Shown piece by piece: positions 27,560 to 36,065 of a stretch of 64,000 nt of DNA. The number at the start of each line of letters is the position of its first letter. Position 1 is the first letter of the stretch. The position numbers were made by a program, and so were the translations under genes. The DNA lies in the NCBI RefSeq assembly GCF_900102725.1, contig NZ_FNJW01000008.1, forward strand, positions 682,001 through 746,000. Direction: 5' to 3'. The notes under the pieces are model-generated. The model ran no database searches and had not been told where the DNA came from. It saw only the letters and a program-made list of their open reading frames with translations. This stretch comes from Carnobacterium viridans. GTDB taxonomy: Bacteria > Bacillota > Bacilli > Lactobacillales > Carnobacteriaceae.

Positions 27560-28738
27560 ATGAATGATTTTACTACAGAAATTGTGCAAACTCTAGTCAC
27601 TAAAGGCGATTTAAATGAATTATTCCGTTCGCACTTAGAAAAAGCGATAAACACACTCCTACGGACTGAATTAACGGCTTTTTTAGATTACGAAAAATAT
27701 GATCGCACTGGTTTTAATTCAGGTAATTCGAGAAACGGTTCTTACTTTCGATCAATCAAAACCGAATATGGTGAATTAACATTGGAAATACCTAGAGATC
27801 GTAATGGTGAGTTTAAACAACAAACTTTACCAGCCTACAAAAGAACAAACGATACATTGGAAACCACTATTATCCATTTATTCGAAAAAGGTGTTACGAT
27901 GTCTGAAATTGCTGATTTAATCGAAAAAATGTATGGGCATCACTATACTCCACAAACCATGTCCAACATGACTAAAGTTCTGACTGAAGAAGTAAACGCC
28001 TTTAAATCCAGAGCCTTAAATGATAAGTATGTCGCTATTTTTATGGACGCTACTTATATTCCATTAAAACGCCAAACCGTATCCAAAGAAGCGATTTATA
28101 TTGCCATTGGTATACGAGAAGACGGCACTAAAGAAGTACTGAGCTATGCGATTGCTCCGACTGAATCAACATACGTTTGGAATGAGCTGCTACAGGATAT
28201 TAACTCCAGAGGAGTTCAAGAAGTCTTGCTTTTTATTACGGATGGCTTAAAAGGCATGAAAGATACCATCCAACAAATTTATCCTAAAGCAAAATATCAG
28301 CATTGTTGTATCCATGTATCTCGTAATATTGCTCATAAAGTACGTGTCAAAGACCGAAAAGAAATCTATGATGACTTTAAGGCTGTTTATCAAGCTAACT
28401 CAAAGGAAGAAGCGAATACATTCTTATCCTGTATGATTGAGAAATGGAAGAAAAACTATCCTAAAGTGACGCAGTCACTCATAGAAAACCAAGATTTATT
28501 GACTTTTTATGAGTTTCCACCCAGTATTCGTAGAACCATTTACTCAACCAATCTAATCGAGTCTTTCAATAAGCAAATTAAAAAGTACAGCCGCAGAAAA
28601 GAGCAGTTTCAAAATGAAGAATCACTAGAACGCTTTCTAGTCAGCATTTTTGATACATACAATCAAAAATTTCTAAACAGAAGCCATAAAGGTTTCCAAC
28701 AAGTAACCGATACATTAGTTTCAATGTTTACTGAGTAA
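27560..28738 (+). CDS. IS256-family (Mutator-type) transposase
   Basis: Full-length DDE transposase, 392 aa. The catalytic residues fit Asp163 (in FMDATYIPL), Asp228 (in ITDGLKGM) and Glu334 (in NLIESFNKQ), with the C/H-rich segment QHCCIHVSRN between the second Asp and the Glu, as in IS256/Mutator enzymes. No frameshift or stop interrupts it, so the element may still be active. Its expression is probably limited by the hairpin over its ribosome site. Confidence 0.96.
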   Translation: MNDFTTEIVQTLVTKGDLNELFRSHLEKAINTLLRTELTAFLDYEKYDRTGFNSGNSRNGSYFRSIKTEYGELTLEIPRDRNGEFKQQTLPAYKRTNDTLETTIIHLFEKGVTMSEIADLIEKMYGHHYTPQTMSNMTKVLTEEVNAFKSRALNDKYVAIFMDATYIPLKRQTVSKEAIYIAIGIREDGTKEVLSYAIAPTESTYVWNELLQDINSRGVQEVLLFITDGLKGMKDTIQQIYPKAKYQHCCIHVSRNIAHKVRVKDRKEIYDDFKAVYQANSKEEANTFLSCMIEKWKKNYPKVTQSLIENQDLLTFYEFPPSIRRTIYSTNLIESFNKQIKKYSRRKEQFQNEESLERFLVSIFDTYNQKFLNRSHKGFQQVTDTLVSMFTE

Positions 28739-28843
28739 CTAATTATTTTGCAGAAGGACGATTTATTTACACAAAATTATTGACGCTCCCAATTTGTTAC
28801 AATTTAGTAATTAGGTACTTAACAAACAGTCGTTTATTAAGTT

Positions 28844-29344
28844 TCATTCATTAATCTCTTTTTTTGTTGTTGGATTAAGATATAGGTAGATAAGATAGAC
28901 ACCCATTAACGCGATAATTACTGCAAAAGCAATTGGCTTTTGTAAGAAGGTAATGACATATCCAAAATATGGGATTATCATTTTTTGAGTCCCTATGTAG
29001 GAGTCTTCTAGTACAAAACCTTGATCTTGGATGTTATTAGCATCTCCTTTTGTTACTAATCCTTCAGCTGTTCTGTCCACTACTCTGTGCGTAACAAGTT
29101 CTTGGTTGTATTGAAACGTAATAATATCATTTTTCTTCACATTATCATAAGGTTCCATTTCGTCGATGATAAAATCACCTACTGCTATTTTAGGTTCCAT
29201 ACTTCCGCTGACGACAGTATATCCTTTGTATCCAAACAATCCGCTGCTGTCAGGAGCAGAAAAGAAGCTGATTCCAGCAATGATTACAAAAATAAGAACA
29301 ACAACTACTGCTATAGTTGCTCCAATAGTTTTTACTATTTTCAT
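28844..29344 (-). CDS. sipW: Signal peptidase I, SipW (ER/archaeal) type
   Basis: Membrane protease that removes signal peptides, 166 aa. An N-terminal membrane helix (about residues 7-26) precedes the catalytic Ser48 in SGSMEP; the second catalytic residue is His86 in THRVVD instead of the lysine of normal bacterial signal peptidases, and Asp101 lies in KGDANN. A second membrane helix is at about 135-155. SipW enzymes usually process TasA/CalY-type fibre proteins encoded next door; none is present here, and an IS element lies immediately downstream. The ATG follows GTGAGGAAT. Confidence 0.9.
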   Translation of the reverse strand: MKIVKTIGATIAVVVVLIFVIIAGISFFSAPDSSGLFGYKGYTVVSGSMEPKIAVGDFIIDEMEPYDNVKKNDIITFQYNQELVTHRVVDRTAEGLVTKGDANNIQDQGFVLEDSYIGTQKMIIPYFGYVITFLQKPIAFAVIIALMGVYLIYLYLNPTTKKEINE

Positions 29345-29358
29345 GATTTAATTCCTCA

Positions 29359-29384
29359 CTATCTTTAAACTGATTTAAAGATAG
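29359..29384 (-). promoter_or_regulatory. Perfect leader hairpin upstream of sipW
   Basis: CTATCTTTAAA (29359-29369) and TTTAAAGATAG (29374-29384) form an 11-bp perfect palindrome with a 4-nt centre. In the sipW mRNA leader it ends directly before the ribosome-binding site. It could be an operator or a translational control hairpin. Confidence 0.5.
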
Positions 29385-29442
29385 CATATCGCTAGTATAA
29401 AATCTAGATTATATCATTTATAATTAAACAAAAATCATTTAT

Positions 29443-30573
29443 TTATTTGTAAAATACTTTATCAACTAAGCATCCATTGTATTCATTTTGCAATTGATTT
29501 TTAGATAAATTAGGTCGTACGACATACAGAGATTGAGAAGTATGATAAGCATTTGTTAAACCAAGCTTAATGCTTTCAGATAAAGATTCTCCCTGTAGAC
29601 GATTAAATACCAATCCCGCACAAAAAGCTTCATTCATTCCCCATGTATAATGGTCATTTTGTTCGCTTGAGTAATTAAAAATATGGATACCCTCTTTTTG
29701 AGATCCATACGCAATTTTGGTGCTTCCTTTAGAAATGAAAACGTGATCAGGTCCTTTTCCATTATTCAACCATTTTTTCACAGCATGTATTAACTCTTCA
29801 TCAGTTTTAATACTCATGTTAAAGTGAGCTTCCGATTCACTGGTTTTCGTAATCAGCATTTTTATTCCATTTAAATAGTTTGGAAGATTCGATAACTTTT
29901 GAACAGATACAGTTAATAGCACAATAGGGACATCATATTTAACAGCAAAACTAGTCAAAAATTCAGTTGTTTCCTTAGGGCAGTTTAAGTCGATAATGAT
30001 GTACTTTGAGCGTTTTAAGACAGATAAGTGTTTATTGATCCAATCAGGAGTCATTTTCTCAAAAATATCCACTTCAGCTAAACCTAGAACCATTTCCCCG
30101 TTCTCATCGATTACTTCCATAAATGTTCCAGTAGGACATCCTTCTATTGTATCGACAGCTTTAATATTCATAAAATGTTCCGAATGACTTTCAATCATCT
30201 TCCATTCTGAATCATTCCCAGCAACCGAAAACAACATTACTTTTTCTTCTAGACGACCTAAATTTTCAGCAACATTACGTGCTACTCCCCCAACATTAGT
30301 CCTTGATAGTACATTATTTGATGTTCCTTGAATTAAGGTATCCTTGACTAGGTATCGGCGATCAATATTTGCTCCACCAATGCAAATAATAGGTTCTTCA
30401 TCATTTAACACGTATGCCTTTCCCAACAAATAATCTTTTCTTACAAGTCCTGAAATGAGATTTGCTGTAGCGGAACGGGACAAACCAATCATATTTGCCA
30501 ATTCTAGTTGTGCTATAAATGGATTCTCGCGTATCGTTTCTAAAATCAATTTTTCCTTTTCATTAAGGCTCAT
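29443..30573 (-). CDS. HTH-PfkB fusion protein with altered kinase active-site motif
   Basis: 376 aa. A winged-helix domain (residues 1-50) is fused to a PfkB/ribokinase-like domain (62-360), as in YeiI/PsuK-like kinases. The substrate-side signature GGVARNVAENLGRL (95-108) is present, but the second signature, normally G-A-G-D with the catalytic Asp, reads G-M-N-E at 312-315. The protein may be a weak kinase or a ligand-sensing regulator. It follows the MurE-like gene at a 64-bp gap and is probably in the same operon. The usual pseudouridine glycosidase partner is absent. Confidence 0.82.
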   Translation of the reverse strand: MSLNEKEKLILETIRENPFIAQLELANMIGLSRSATANLISGLVRKDYLLGKAYVLNDEEPIICIGGANIDRRYLVKDTLIQGTSNNVLSRTNVGGVARNVAENLGRLEEKVMLFSVAGNDSEWKMIESHSEHFMNIKAVDTIEGCPTGTFMEVIDENGEMVLGLAEVDIFEKMTPDWINKHLSVLKRSKYIIIDLNCPKETTEFLTSFAVKYDVPIVLLTVSVQKLSNLPNYLNGIKMLITKTSESEAHFNMSIKTDEELIHAVKKWLNNGKGPDHVFISKGSTKIAYGSQKEGIHIFNYSSEQNDHYTWGMNEAFCAGLVFNRLQGESLSESIKLGLTNAYHTSQSLYVVRPNLSKNQLQNEYNGCLVDKVFYK

Positions 30574-30637
30574 TGTATGTTTTCCTTCCTGAGTTGCATT
30601 TTTTGGCTGCTGATCAATTATTAGTTACATTAACTCA

Positions 30638-32101
30638 TTAATGATCTGAAATTGATAATTTATTTTTTTGTAAGTATAGAACTGTTTCTTGATCAGATTT
30701 TGTGTTTAATGCATAATTTTCTTTGTACTGCTCGTGCCCTTTCCCTAATAATAAAACCCAGTCGCCTGATTGGGCATTTTCAATAGCTGTTTGAATAGCA
30801 ATTGTTCGGTCCATAATGATACTTGTTGAATCTTCTACTTGGCATTCTTTTTGAATCATTACATAATCTTCGTATAATTTATCAATCGATGAACCAAAAA
30901 GTTCTGTTACGGTTAGAATAGACGAGTTGCTCAAGCGAGTCACATTTTCAAGCATTGCTTTTCGCTTAGACGTATCACGGTTACCTGCAAATCCAAATAC
31001 TGTGATAACATGATTTGCTCCATTAGTGATTGCTGTATTGATTGCTATTTCTAGAGCATCCGGTGTATGCGCATAATCGACAACTACTGTGACTCTATTT
31101 TCTAAATAAAAGAGTTCAAATCGTCCTGAAATACCTGTGAAGTCTGACATATACGGTTCAATCTTTTCATACGGAACGCCTAACTCGTGGGCTGCACAGC
31201 TGGACATAGTCAAATTATACAAGTTATGCATTCCTGGTAATGGTGTACGTAGATTATACCTTTTAGTTTTATGCATTACTAATACACTGTTTAGTTTTTT
31301 ACTTAAAATTTGACTATCGTTAGATGACTGTTCGCCCACTGTTAGAATCTTTTTACCTTCTGCAGTCAAACGTTCGATTAGTTTTATCCCCCAACTATCA
31401 TCACTATTAATGATTGCTGTTCCATTTGGTTTAAGCTTTTGAAACAATAACGCCTTGCATTCAAAATATTCTTCCATAGTATTATGATAATCCAGATGAT
31501 CATGCTGTAAATTATTAAATAGAGCATAATCAAATTGAATTCCTTCTAAACGATCTTGTTCCAGTCCTTGAGAAGAGACTTCCATAACAACAACTTGATC
31601 TGTTGATGCCACTAATAATTGATTGATTGTTTTCGCATTAGGGGTTGTATTAATCGTTTGAATTTTTTTACCGTTGATTTCATTATAGATGGTGCCAATC
31701 GAGGAAACACTATAACCTTGTTTTTCTAATAGATGTTTAATAAAAAAACTAATAGTGGTTTTGCCATTTGTTCCAGTAATTCCTATCATAATTTTATCTT
31801 TTGAGGGGTCTCTATAAAATAATTTCGCGACTTGCCCTAGAGCCTTTCGGGCGTTTTTTACTTTTAGATAAGGAACTTCTAAATCCATAAGTTCATTTTC
31901 TCCGATAATTAAAATAGCTCCATTAGTAATTGCTTGCTGAATATAGATATGTCCATCTTTTTTATATCCTTTTACTGCAATAAAAACATAGCCCGGTTTG
32001 ATTTCATTTGAATTATCAGTAATTCCCTTCACTTTTAGTGACTGATCCAAGGTGTCGCTGTATTCTAAATGACCCATTGTTAGTATATCTGTAATTTTCA
32101 T
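30638..32101 (-). CDS. MurE-like Mur ligase lacking the DNPR/DNPA specificity motif
   Basis: Mur ligase-family protein of 487 aa from ATG 32099-32101 (GAGGGGAAG upstream; the frame is open 13 codons earlier). It has the N-terminal UDP-MurNAc domain, ATP loop GITGTNGKTT (107-116), the carbamylated Lys216 in YFECKALLF, and DYAHTPD (342-348). Where canonical MurE has D-N-P-R (meso-Dap) or D-N-P-A (Lys) after VFG-GRD, this one reads TVTELFGSS (397-405). The amino acid it adds is therefore unclear. It is co-directional with the HTH-PfkB gene; it may be a second, divergent MurE rather than the housekeeping one. Confidence 0.85.
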   Translation of the reverse strand: MKITDILTMGHLEYSDTLDQSLKVKGITDNSNEIKPGYVFIAVKGYKKDGHIYIQQAITNGAILIIGENELMDLEVPYLKVKNARKALGQVAKLFYRDPSKDKIMIGITGTNGKTTISFFIKHLLEKQGYSVSSIGTIYNEINGKKIQTINTTPNAKTINQLLVASTDQVVVMEVSSQGLEQDRLEGIQFDYALFNNLQHDHLDYHNTMEEYFECKALLFQKLKPNGTAIINSDDSWGIKLIERLTAEGKKILTVGEQSSNDSQILSKKLNSVLVMHKTKRYNLRTPLPGMHNLYNLTMSSCAAHELGVPYEKIEPYMSDFTGISGRFELFYLENRVTVVVDYAHTPDALEIAINTAITNGANHVITVFGFAGNRDTSKRKAMLENVTRLSNSSILTVTELFGSSIDKLYEDYVMIQKECQVEDSTSIIMDRTIAIQTAIENAQSGDWVLLLGKGHEQYKENYALNTKSDQETVLYLQKNKLSISDH

Positions 32102-32303
32102 TGTGATCAGCTTCCCCTCTTTTCCTTTGATAGGAAACAAAGCAAATTTATACGATTACGTATGTTTAATCATTTTCATCACAAAATAGTTTTTTGGTTA
32201 AATTATCCAGTAGATATTCATTATCTTAACCTAGATAGCGCTTTATTTCAATTTACTTACCTTTGTTTAATTAAAAAATAACAAATTACTCAGGTTTCCA
32301 TTC

Positions 32304-32872
32304 TGAGTTGATCGAATTAAGGCTCGTTACATCAACTCAAATGGGAATCGAGTCTGAGTTGATCGAACTGAGGCTCGTTACTTCAACTCAAATGAGAATT
32401 GGTGCTGAGTTGATTGAACTAACGCTCGTTGTGTCAACTCAGATGACAATCGAGTCTGAGTTAGTCGAACTAATGCTCGTTACGTCAACTCAAATGGGAA
32501 TCGGTGCTGAGTTAATCGAACTAAGGATTGTTACATCAACTGAGATGGCAATCGAGTTTGAGTTAATCGAACTGAGGCTCGTTACGTCAACTCAGATGGG
32601 AAGCGGTGCTGAGTTAATCGAACTAACGCTCGTTACGTCAACTCAAATGGGAAGCGAGTCTGAGTTGATCGAACTGAGGCTCGTTACTTCAACTCGAATG
32701 GCAATTGGTGCTGAGTTAATTGAACTAACGCTCGTTACGTCAACTCAGATGGGAAGCGGTGCTGAGTTAATCGAACTGAGGCTCGTTACTTCAACTCGAA
32801 TGGCAATTGGTTCTGAGTTAATTGAACTAACGCTCGTTACGTCAACTCAGATGCCAATCGGTGCTGAGTTGA
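32304..32872. repeat. Tandem array of eleven 51-bp hairpin repeats (type TGAGTTGA)
   Basis: Units start every 51 bp from 32304 to 32814, with a partial twelfth at 32865. Each has a 36-nt hairpin (TGAGTTGA arms with TCAACTCA, an internal loop, then AAC/GTT) and a 15-nt linker. Units alternate in linker type (ending GAGTC or GGTGC), suggesting growth by 102-bp steps. The 17-codon periodic frame through the array is a by-product of 51 being a multiple of 3: it lacks a ribosome site. Confidence 0.9.
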
Positions 32873-32912
32873 TCGCAAATTTTTATTTAGCCTTTGTCAA
32901 TTTAATATCAAT

Positions 32913-32957
32913 AAAAAAACACAAAGAAGATAAAGCATCTTTTTTGTGTTTTTTTAT
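32913..32957 (-). terminator. Terminator of the DUF1538-PII transcript
   Basis: Stem of about 18 bp (AAAAAAACACAAAGAAGAT and near-complement) with T run on the minus strand. It lies beyond the 119-bp repeat cluster, so those repeats would form the 3' untranslated region of the operon. Confidence 0.8.
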
Positions 32958-32969
32958 TTTTATATGGAG

Positions 32970-33657
32970 CTAAACGGGAAGTTCCGCATCCTTTAGTTGA
33001 GCTGCGAGTCCCAGTCATTTTGCAAAAAAGATAAATCTCGCCGAAGATGAAACATCTTCTCTGAGATTTCCTGTTTTTACTGCATGTCTTTCAGGGACTC
33101 TCCGCATCCTTTAGTTGAGCTGCACTTCCCAGACACTTGGCTATTTTCTTGAATTGACGCAATGCGCGGGATGCTCTTGCTTTCAATTCCGGAAAATCGC
33201 TGCGTGTCTAAACGGGAAGTTCCGCATCCTTTTAGTTGAGCTGCACTTCCCAGACACTTGGCTATTTTCTTGAATTGACGCAATGCGCGGGATGCTCTTG
33301 CTTTCAATTCCGGAAAATCGCTGCGTGTCTAAACGGAAAGTTCCGCATCCTGGTTTCTAGTTGAGTTTCGCACACCAGACTTTCGGAAAAAACGTAAACT
33401 CTACGAGGATGGAACATCCTCTGCGGGTTTCCTAGAACGTCGCTTCGCTTCTCTCTTGAAGTCGCTGTAAAGATGAAACATCTCAACAGCGACTAAATGT
33501 TTTTCTGTCAAGTCTAAACGGTGTGCTACACATCCTTCTAGTTGAGCTGCGAGTCCCAGTCATTTTGCAAAAAAGATAAATCTCGCCGAAGATGAAACAT
33601 CTTCTCTGAGATTTCCTGTTTTTACTGCATGCCTTTCAGGGACTCTCCGCATCCTGG
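32970..33657. repeat. Cluster 1 of ~119-bp structured repeat units (five units)
   Basis: Units begin with CATCCT at 32987 (type alpha), 33105 and 33225 (type beta, nearly identical), 33346 (type gamma, enlarged to 185 bp by a nested 66-bp hairpin) and 33531 (alpha). Each folds into a long hairpin: e.g. GAGTCCC pairs with GGGACTC in alpha, CTTCCCA with GGGAAG in beta, GCACACC with GGTGTGC in gamma. The cluster ends at the stop codon of the minus-strand PII-like gene. Preceded on the left by a partial unit end. Confidence 0.88.
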
Positions 33658-33658
33658 T

Positions 33659-34327
33659 TTAGAACAATCCTCTTGTGTTGGTTACGTCCATTGTGAAGAG
33701 GACGCCGTTTCCGGGTTGTTCGATTTTTAGTGCATTGCTGATGGATGCGACCACGGCATCTGTGGTGTGTTGTTCTGTAAGGATCATCACGACTTCTTTT
33801 TCTGGTTCAATATCCATTGAGAAAAGTCGGCTTGTTTCGTGGCTACCTGAACCACGAGCATTAATGACTGTTCCTCCTTGAGATCCAGCTGCAACAGCAG
33901 CATCAATCACTTCTTCTGCTTGTCCACGATCTACAATCGTAAAAATAGCTTGATGCATAATATCCTCAACCTTTCTGCCGTGAGCATCTGTATTGTAGAT
34001 GCAATTTCGGTTTCCTAATAAATTCGCGATAGGAATCGTAAACGCAATTCCTCGATTTCTTTTTTTCAATTGTAATTTCTCTGTTAAGGCATCTAATGCT
34101 GTTTCAGCAGTTTCTTTGCGTGCAGCCATGATTAAAACTTCTTTTTTGACGTCTTCTAGTCCAAAAAATTTCAATGCTGAATTAGACGCTGTACCTAAAC
34201 CTCGAAAAACCGTTCCTCCTGATACGCCATTCTTTTTAGCAATTTGCAGAGCCTTACTACCTGTCCCGCTATTCACTACTAAAAATAACAAATCATAATC
34301 CATACCTTCAATAATCGTGTTACTCAT
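33659..34327 (-). CDS. Tandem PII-like (nitrogen regulatory PII superfamily) protein
   Basis: 222 aa made of two PII-like domains (about residues 8-110 and 118-222); each has a central G-G-T-V motif (SGGTVFRG and QGGTVINARG) and an alternating strand/helix ferredoxin-like pattern. Unlike GlnB/GlnK it is a fused pair and lacks the classic T-loop tyrosine. Its start overlaps the end of the DUF1538 gene by 8 bp, so it very likely regulates that membrane protein. The ligand is unknown. The stop codon abuts repeat cluster 1. Confidence 0.85.
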   Translation of the reverse strand: MSNTIIEGMDYDLLFLVVNSGTGSKALQIAKKNGVSGGTVFRGLGTASNSALKFFGLEDVKKEVLIMAARKETAETALDALTEKLQLKKRNRGIAFTIPIANLLGNRNCIYNTDAHGRKVEDIMHQAIFTIVDRGQAEEVIDAAVAAGSQGGTVINARGSGSHETSRLFSMDIEPEKEVVMILTEQHTTDAVVASISNALKIEQPGNGVLFTMDVTNTRGLF

Positions 34328-35810
34328 TCGATTGGAGTCCTCCCTTACGAGATTTAATTTTAAACATTATACCAAGTATTTCTAACGTGATGATTGGCAT
34401 CATAGCCACCATTGCAATCATACCAAATCCATCTAATAAGACATTTGCTCCTTCAATCGATTCAGCTGCTCCTTGTACAAATGCTAAAATGAAGGTTGCT
34501 GTCATAGGTCCTGAAGCTACTCCACCAGCATCAAATGCCATCCCGACAAACATTTTGGGCGTAACATACATTAATCCAATGGCCAAAATATAACCTGGTA
34601 AAATGAAATGCCATAATTGTAAACCTGGAATTAAGATACGAATCATTGATAAAAGAACCGCTAATCCAACACCAATGGATAGTGCCGTTAAAACTACTTT
34701 TCTTCTAACATAACCATTTGTGACATCTTCAATTTGATGTGTTAAAACATAAACAGCCGGTTCAGCCAATATGGTTACAATTCCTAATACAAAGGCGACA
34801 ATTAACACATAAATGCTGTTGTCTAATGCAGCTACAGTATATCCTACCACACTTCCAACTTCCATGAAACCAGCATTTACTCCAACTAAGAAAATAACTA
34901 AACCAACAAAAACATAGAAGGCTCCTTTTAGAATTTTCGTTAATTTTTTCTTTGATAATTTCAAGAAAAAGACTTGGTAAATCAAGAAAATACTGACAAT
35001 AGGTACTAAAGCAATTAAGATTTCTTTTGTAATAGTAGGAAAATGATGAATAAATGGTTCAATCACCGATTTAGATCCTGTTAGATCTACTGCTAAACTT
35101 CCTGAAATCTCATCTTGTCCACCAATAATATTCATCAACATCACAGCTATAATGGCTCCTGAAGAAGAGATAGCTACTAAACCAAAACTATCTTTTTCAG
35201 ATGCTTTCCCATCTTTTTTCAAAGTTGATACTCCTAATGCTAACGACAACATGAATGGTACTGTTAAAGCACCTGTAGTAGCTCCCGAAGCATCAAACGC
35301 CATTGCTAGGAATTCATTTGATGTAAATAGTGCTAGTAAGAAAATAACGAAATAGATCCCAGTCAATAATTTATATAAGGGAATATTAAACACGATTCGT
35401 AATAAACCAATGGTCATCATGACTGCGATCCCAATAGAAACATAAATCAATATGCTCATATTGTCGATAACGCCTCCGGTAACATCCGCAATCTGATTAG
35501 CTAAAATATGCAAATCAGGTTCAGCGATTGAAATAAAGAATCCCAACACAAGACCGGCGATAACGACGACCCAAACTTTATTGCTCTTGGCGACTCCTTT
35601 TCCTAAATTGGTTCCAATGGGGGTAATTCCTATATCCGTTCCTAATAAGAAAATGGCTAACCCAATGACCACAAACAAAGCACCTAATAAAAAGCGCAAC
35701 AATAAACTAGTCTCAAGCGGTGCTATGGTAAAATTCAGTATTAAAACGATCACAACGATCGGCAATACTGACAGTAAGACTTCTTTAAATTTTTCTGTAA
35801 GTATATTCAA
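34320..35810 (-). CDS. DUF1538-family membrane protein (probable transporter)
   Basis: 496 aa with about twelve membrane segments. It is an internal duplication: MAFDASGATTG and later MAFDAGGVASG occur at equivalent places about 245 residues apart, and FLLGTDIG/FLVGVNAG likewise. DUF1538 proteins have no proven function; pairing with a PII-like protein suggests a regulated transporter or channel. The start is TTG (35808-35810) with AAAGGATG upstream. First gene of a two-gene operon. Confidence 0.87.
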   Translation of the reverse strand: MNILTEKFKEVLLSVLPIVVIVLILNFTIAPLETSLLLRFLLGALFVVIGLAIFLLGTDIGITPIGTNLGKGVAKSNKVWVVVIAGLVLGFFISIAEPDLHILANQIADVTGGVIDNMSILIYVSIGIAVMMTIGLLRIVFNIPLYKLLTGIYFVIFLLALFTSNEFLAMAFDASGATTGALTVPFMLSLALGVSTLKKDGKASEKDSFGLVAISSSGAIIAVMLMNIIGGQDEISGSLAVDLTGSKSVIEPFIHHFPTITKEILIALVPIVSIFLIYQVFFLKLSKKKLTKILKGAFYVFVGLVIFLVGVNAGFMEVGSVVGYTVAALDNSIYVLIVAFVLGIVTILAEPAVYVLTHQIEDVTNGYVRRKVVLTALSIGVGLAVLLSMIRILIPGLQLWHFILPGYILAIGLMYVTPKMFVGMAFDAGGVASGPMTATFILAFVQGAAESIEGANVLLDGFGMIAMVAMMPIITLEILGIMFKIKSRKGGLQSNE

Positions 35811-36065
35811 ATAAATGACACATCCTTTCTAACTTTGATCATGATGCCTTTACCTGATGAGAGTTGCTGAAGAAAACAAAAAGATGAATAATTGAAATTA
35901 AACCCTTCTTTTTTGACCGCTCAAAGCCCTATTTTTCTAAGCTGAACTTAATTTTTTGCTTTCATCAACCATCCATGCAAGTACCTGCTTCATTACCTAT
36001 CTTTAATTGTACCATAAGATTTCCTAGAATTAAAATCTGATTGCCTGTTTTTACGGTTGTATGAC
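35811..36065. other. Leader/promoter region of the DUF1538 operon
   Basis: AT-rich spacer upstream of the DUF1538 gene and before repeat copy C. I see no gene, no obvious riboswitch and no strong promoter match. Confidence 0.3.

Larger units (their letters stand above)
27453..28790 (+). mobile_element. IS256-family insertion sequence, complete
   Basis: About 1338 bp. Terminal inverted repeats of 26 bp at 27453-27478 and 28765-28790 match at 21 positions and share the block TTTTGTGTAAAT. The transposase gene is intact. The 8 bp on the two sides (TACTCTGT and AATTTGTT) do not match, so the usual 8-9-bp target duplication of this family is absent, suggesting a later deletion or rearrangement at one side. 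Confidence 0.92.

Noticed and set aside
32304..32872. CRISPR array
   Set aside because: Linkers are 15 nt and similar to each other, not unique spacers; no cas genes are in the window.
32308..32973. A 221-codon open frame with a 17-residue repeat
   Set aside because: It is the 51-bp hairpin array read in one frame. There is no ribosome site, and 51 being a multiple of 3 keeps the frame open automatically.
33077..33486. Short minus-strand frames within the 119-bp repeats (also 59675-60406)
   Set aside because: They follow repeat borders, have repeated peptide segments and no start signals.
33659..34327. Classical GlnB/GlnK nitrogen regulator
   Set aside because: It is a fused double domain without the T-loop tyrosine and is paired with DUF1538, not with an ammonium transporter.
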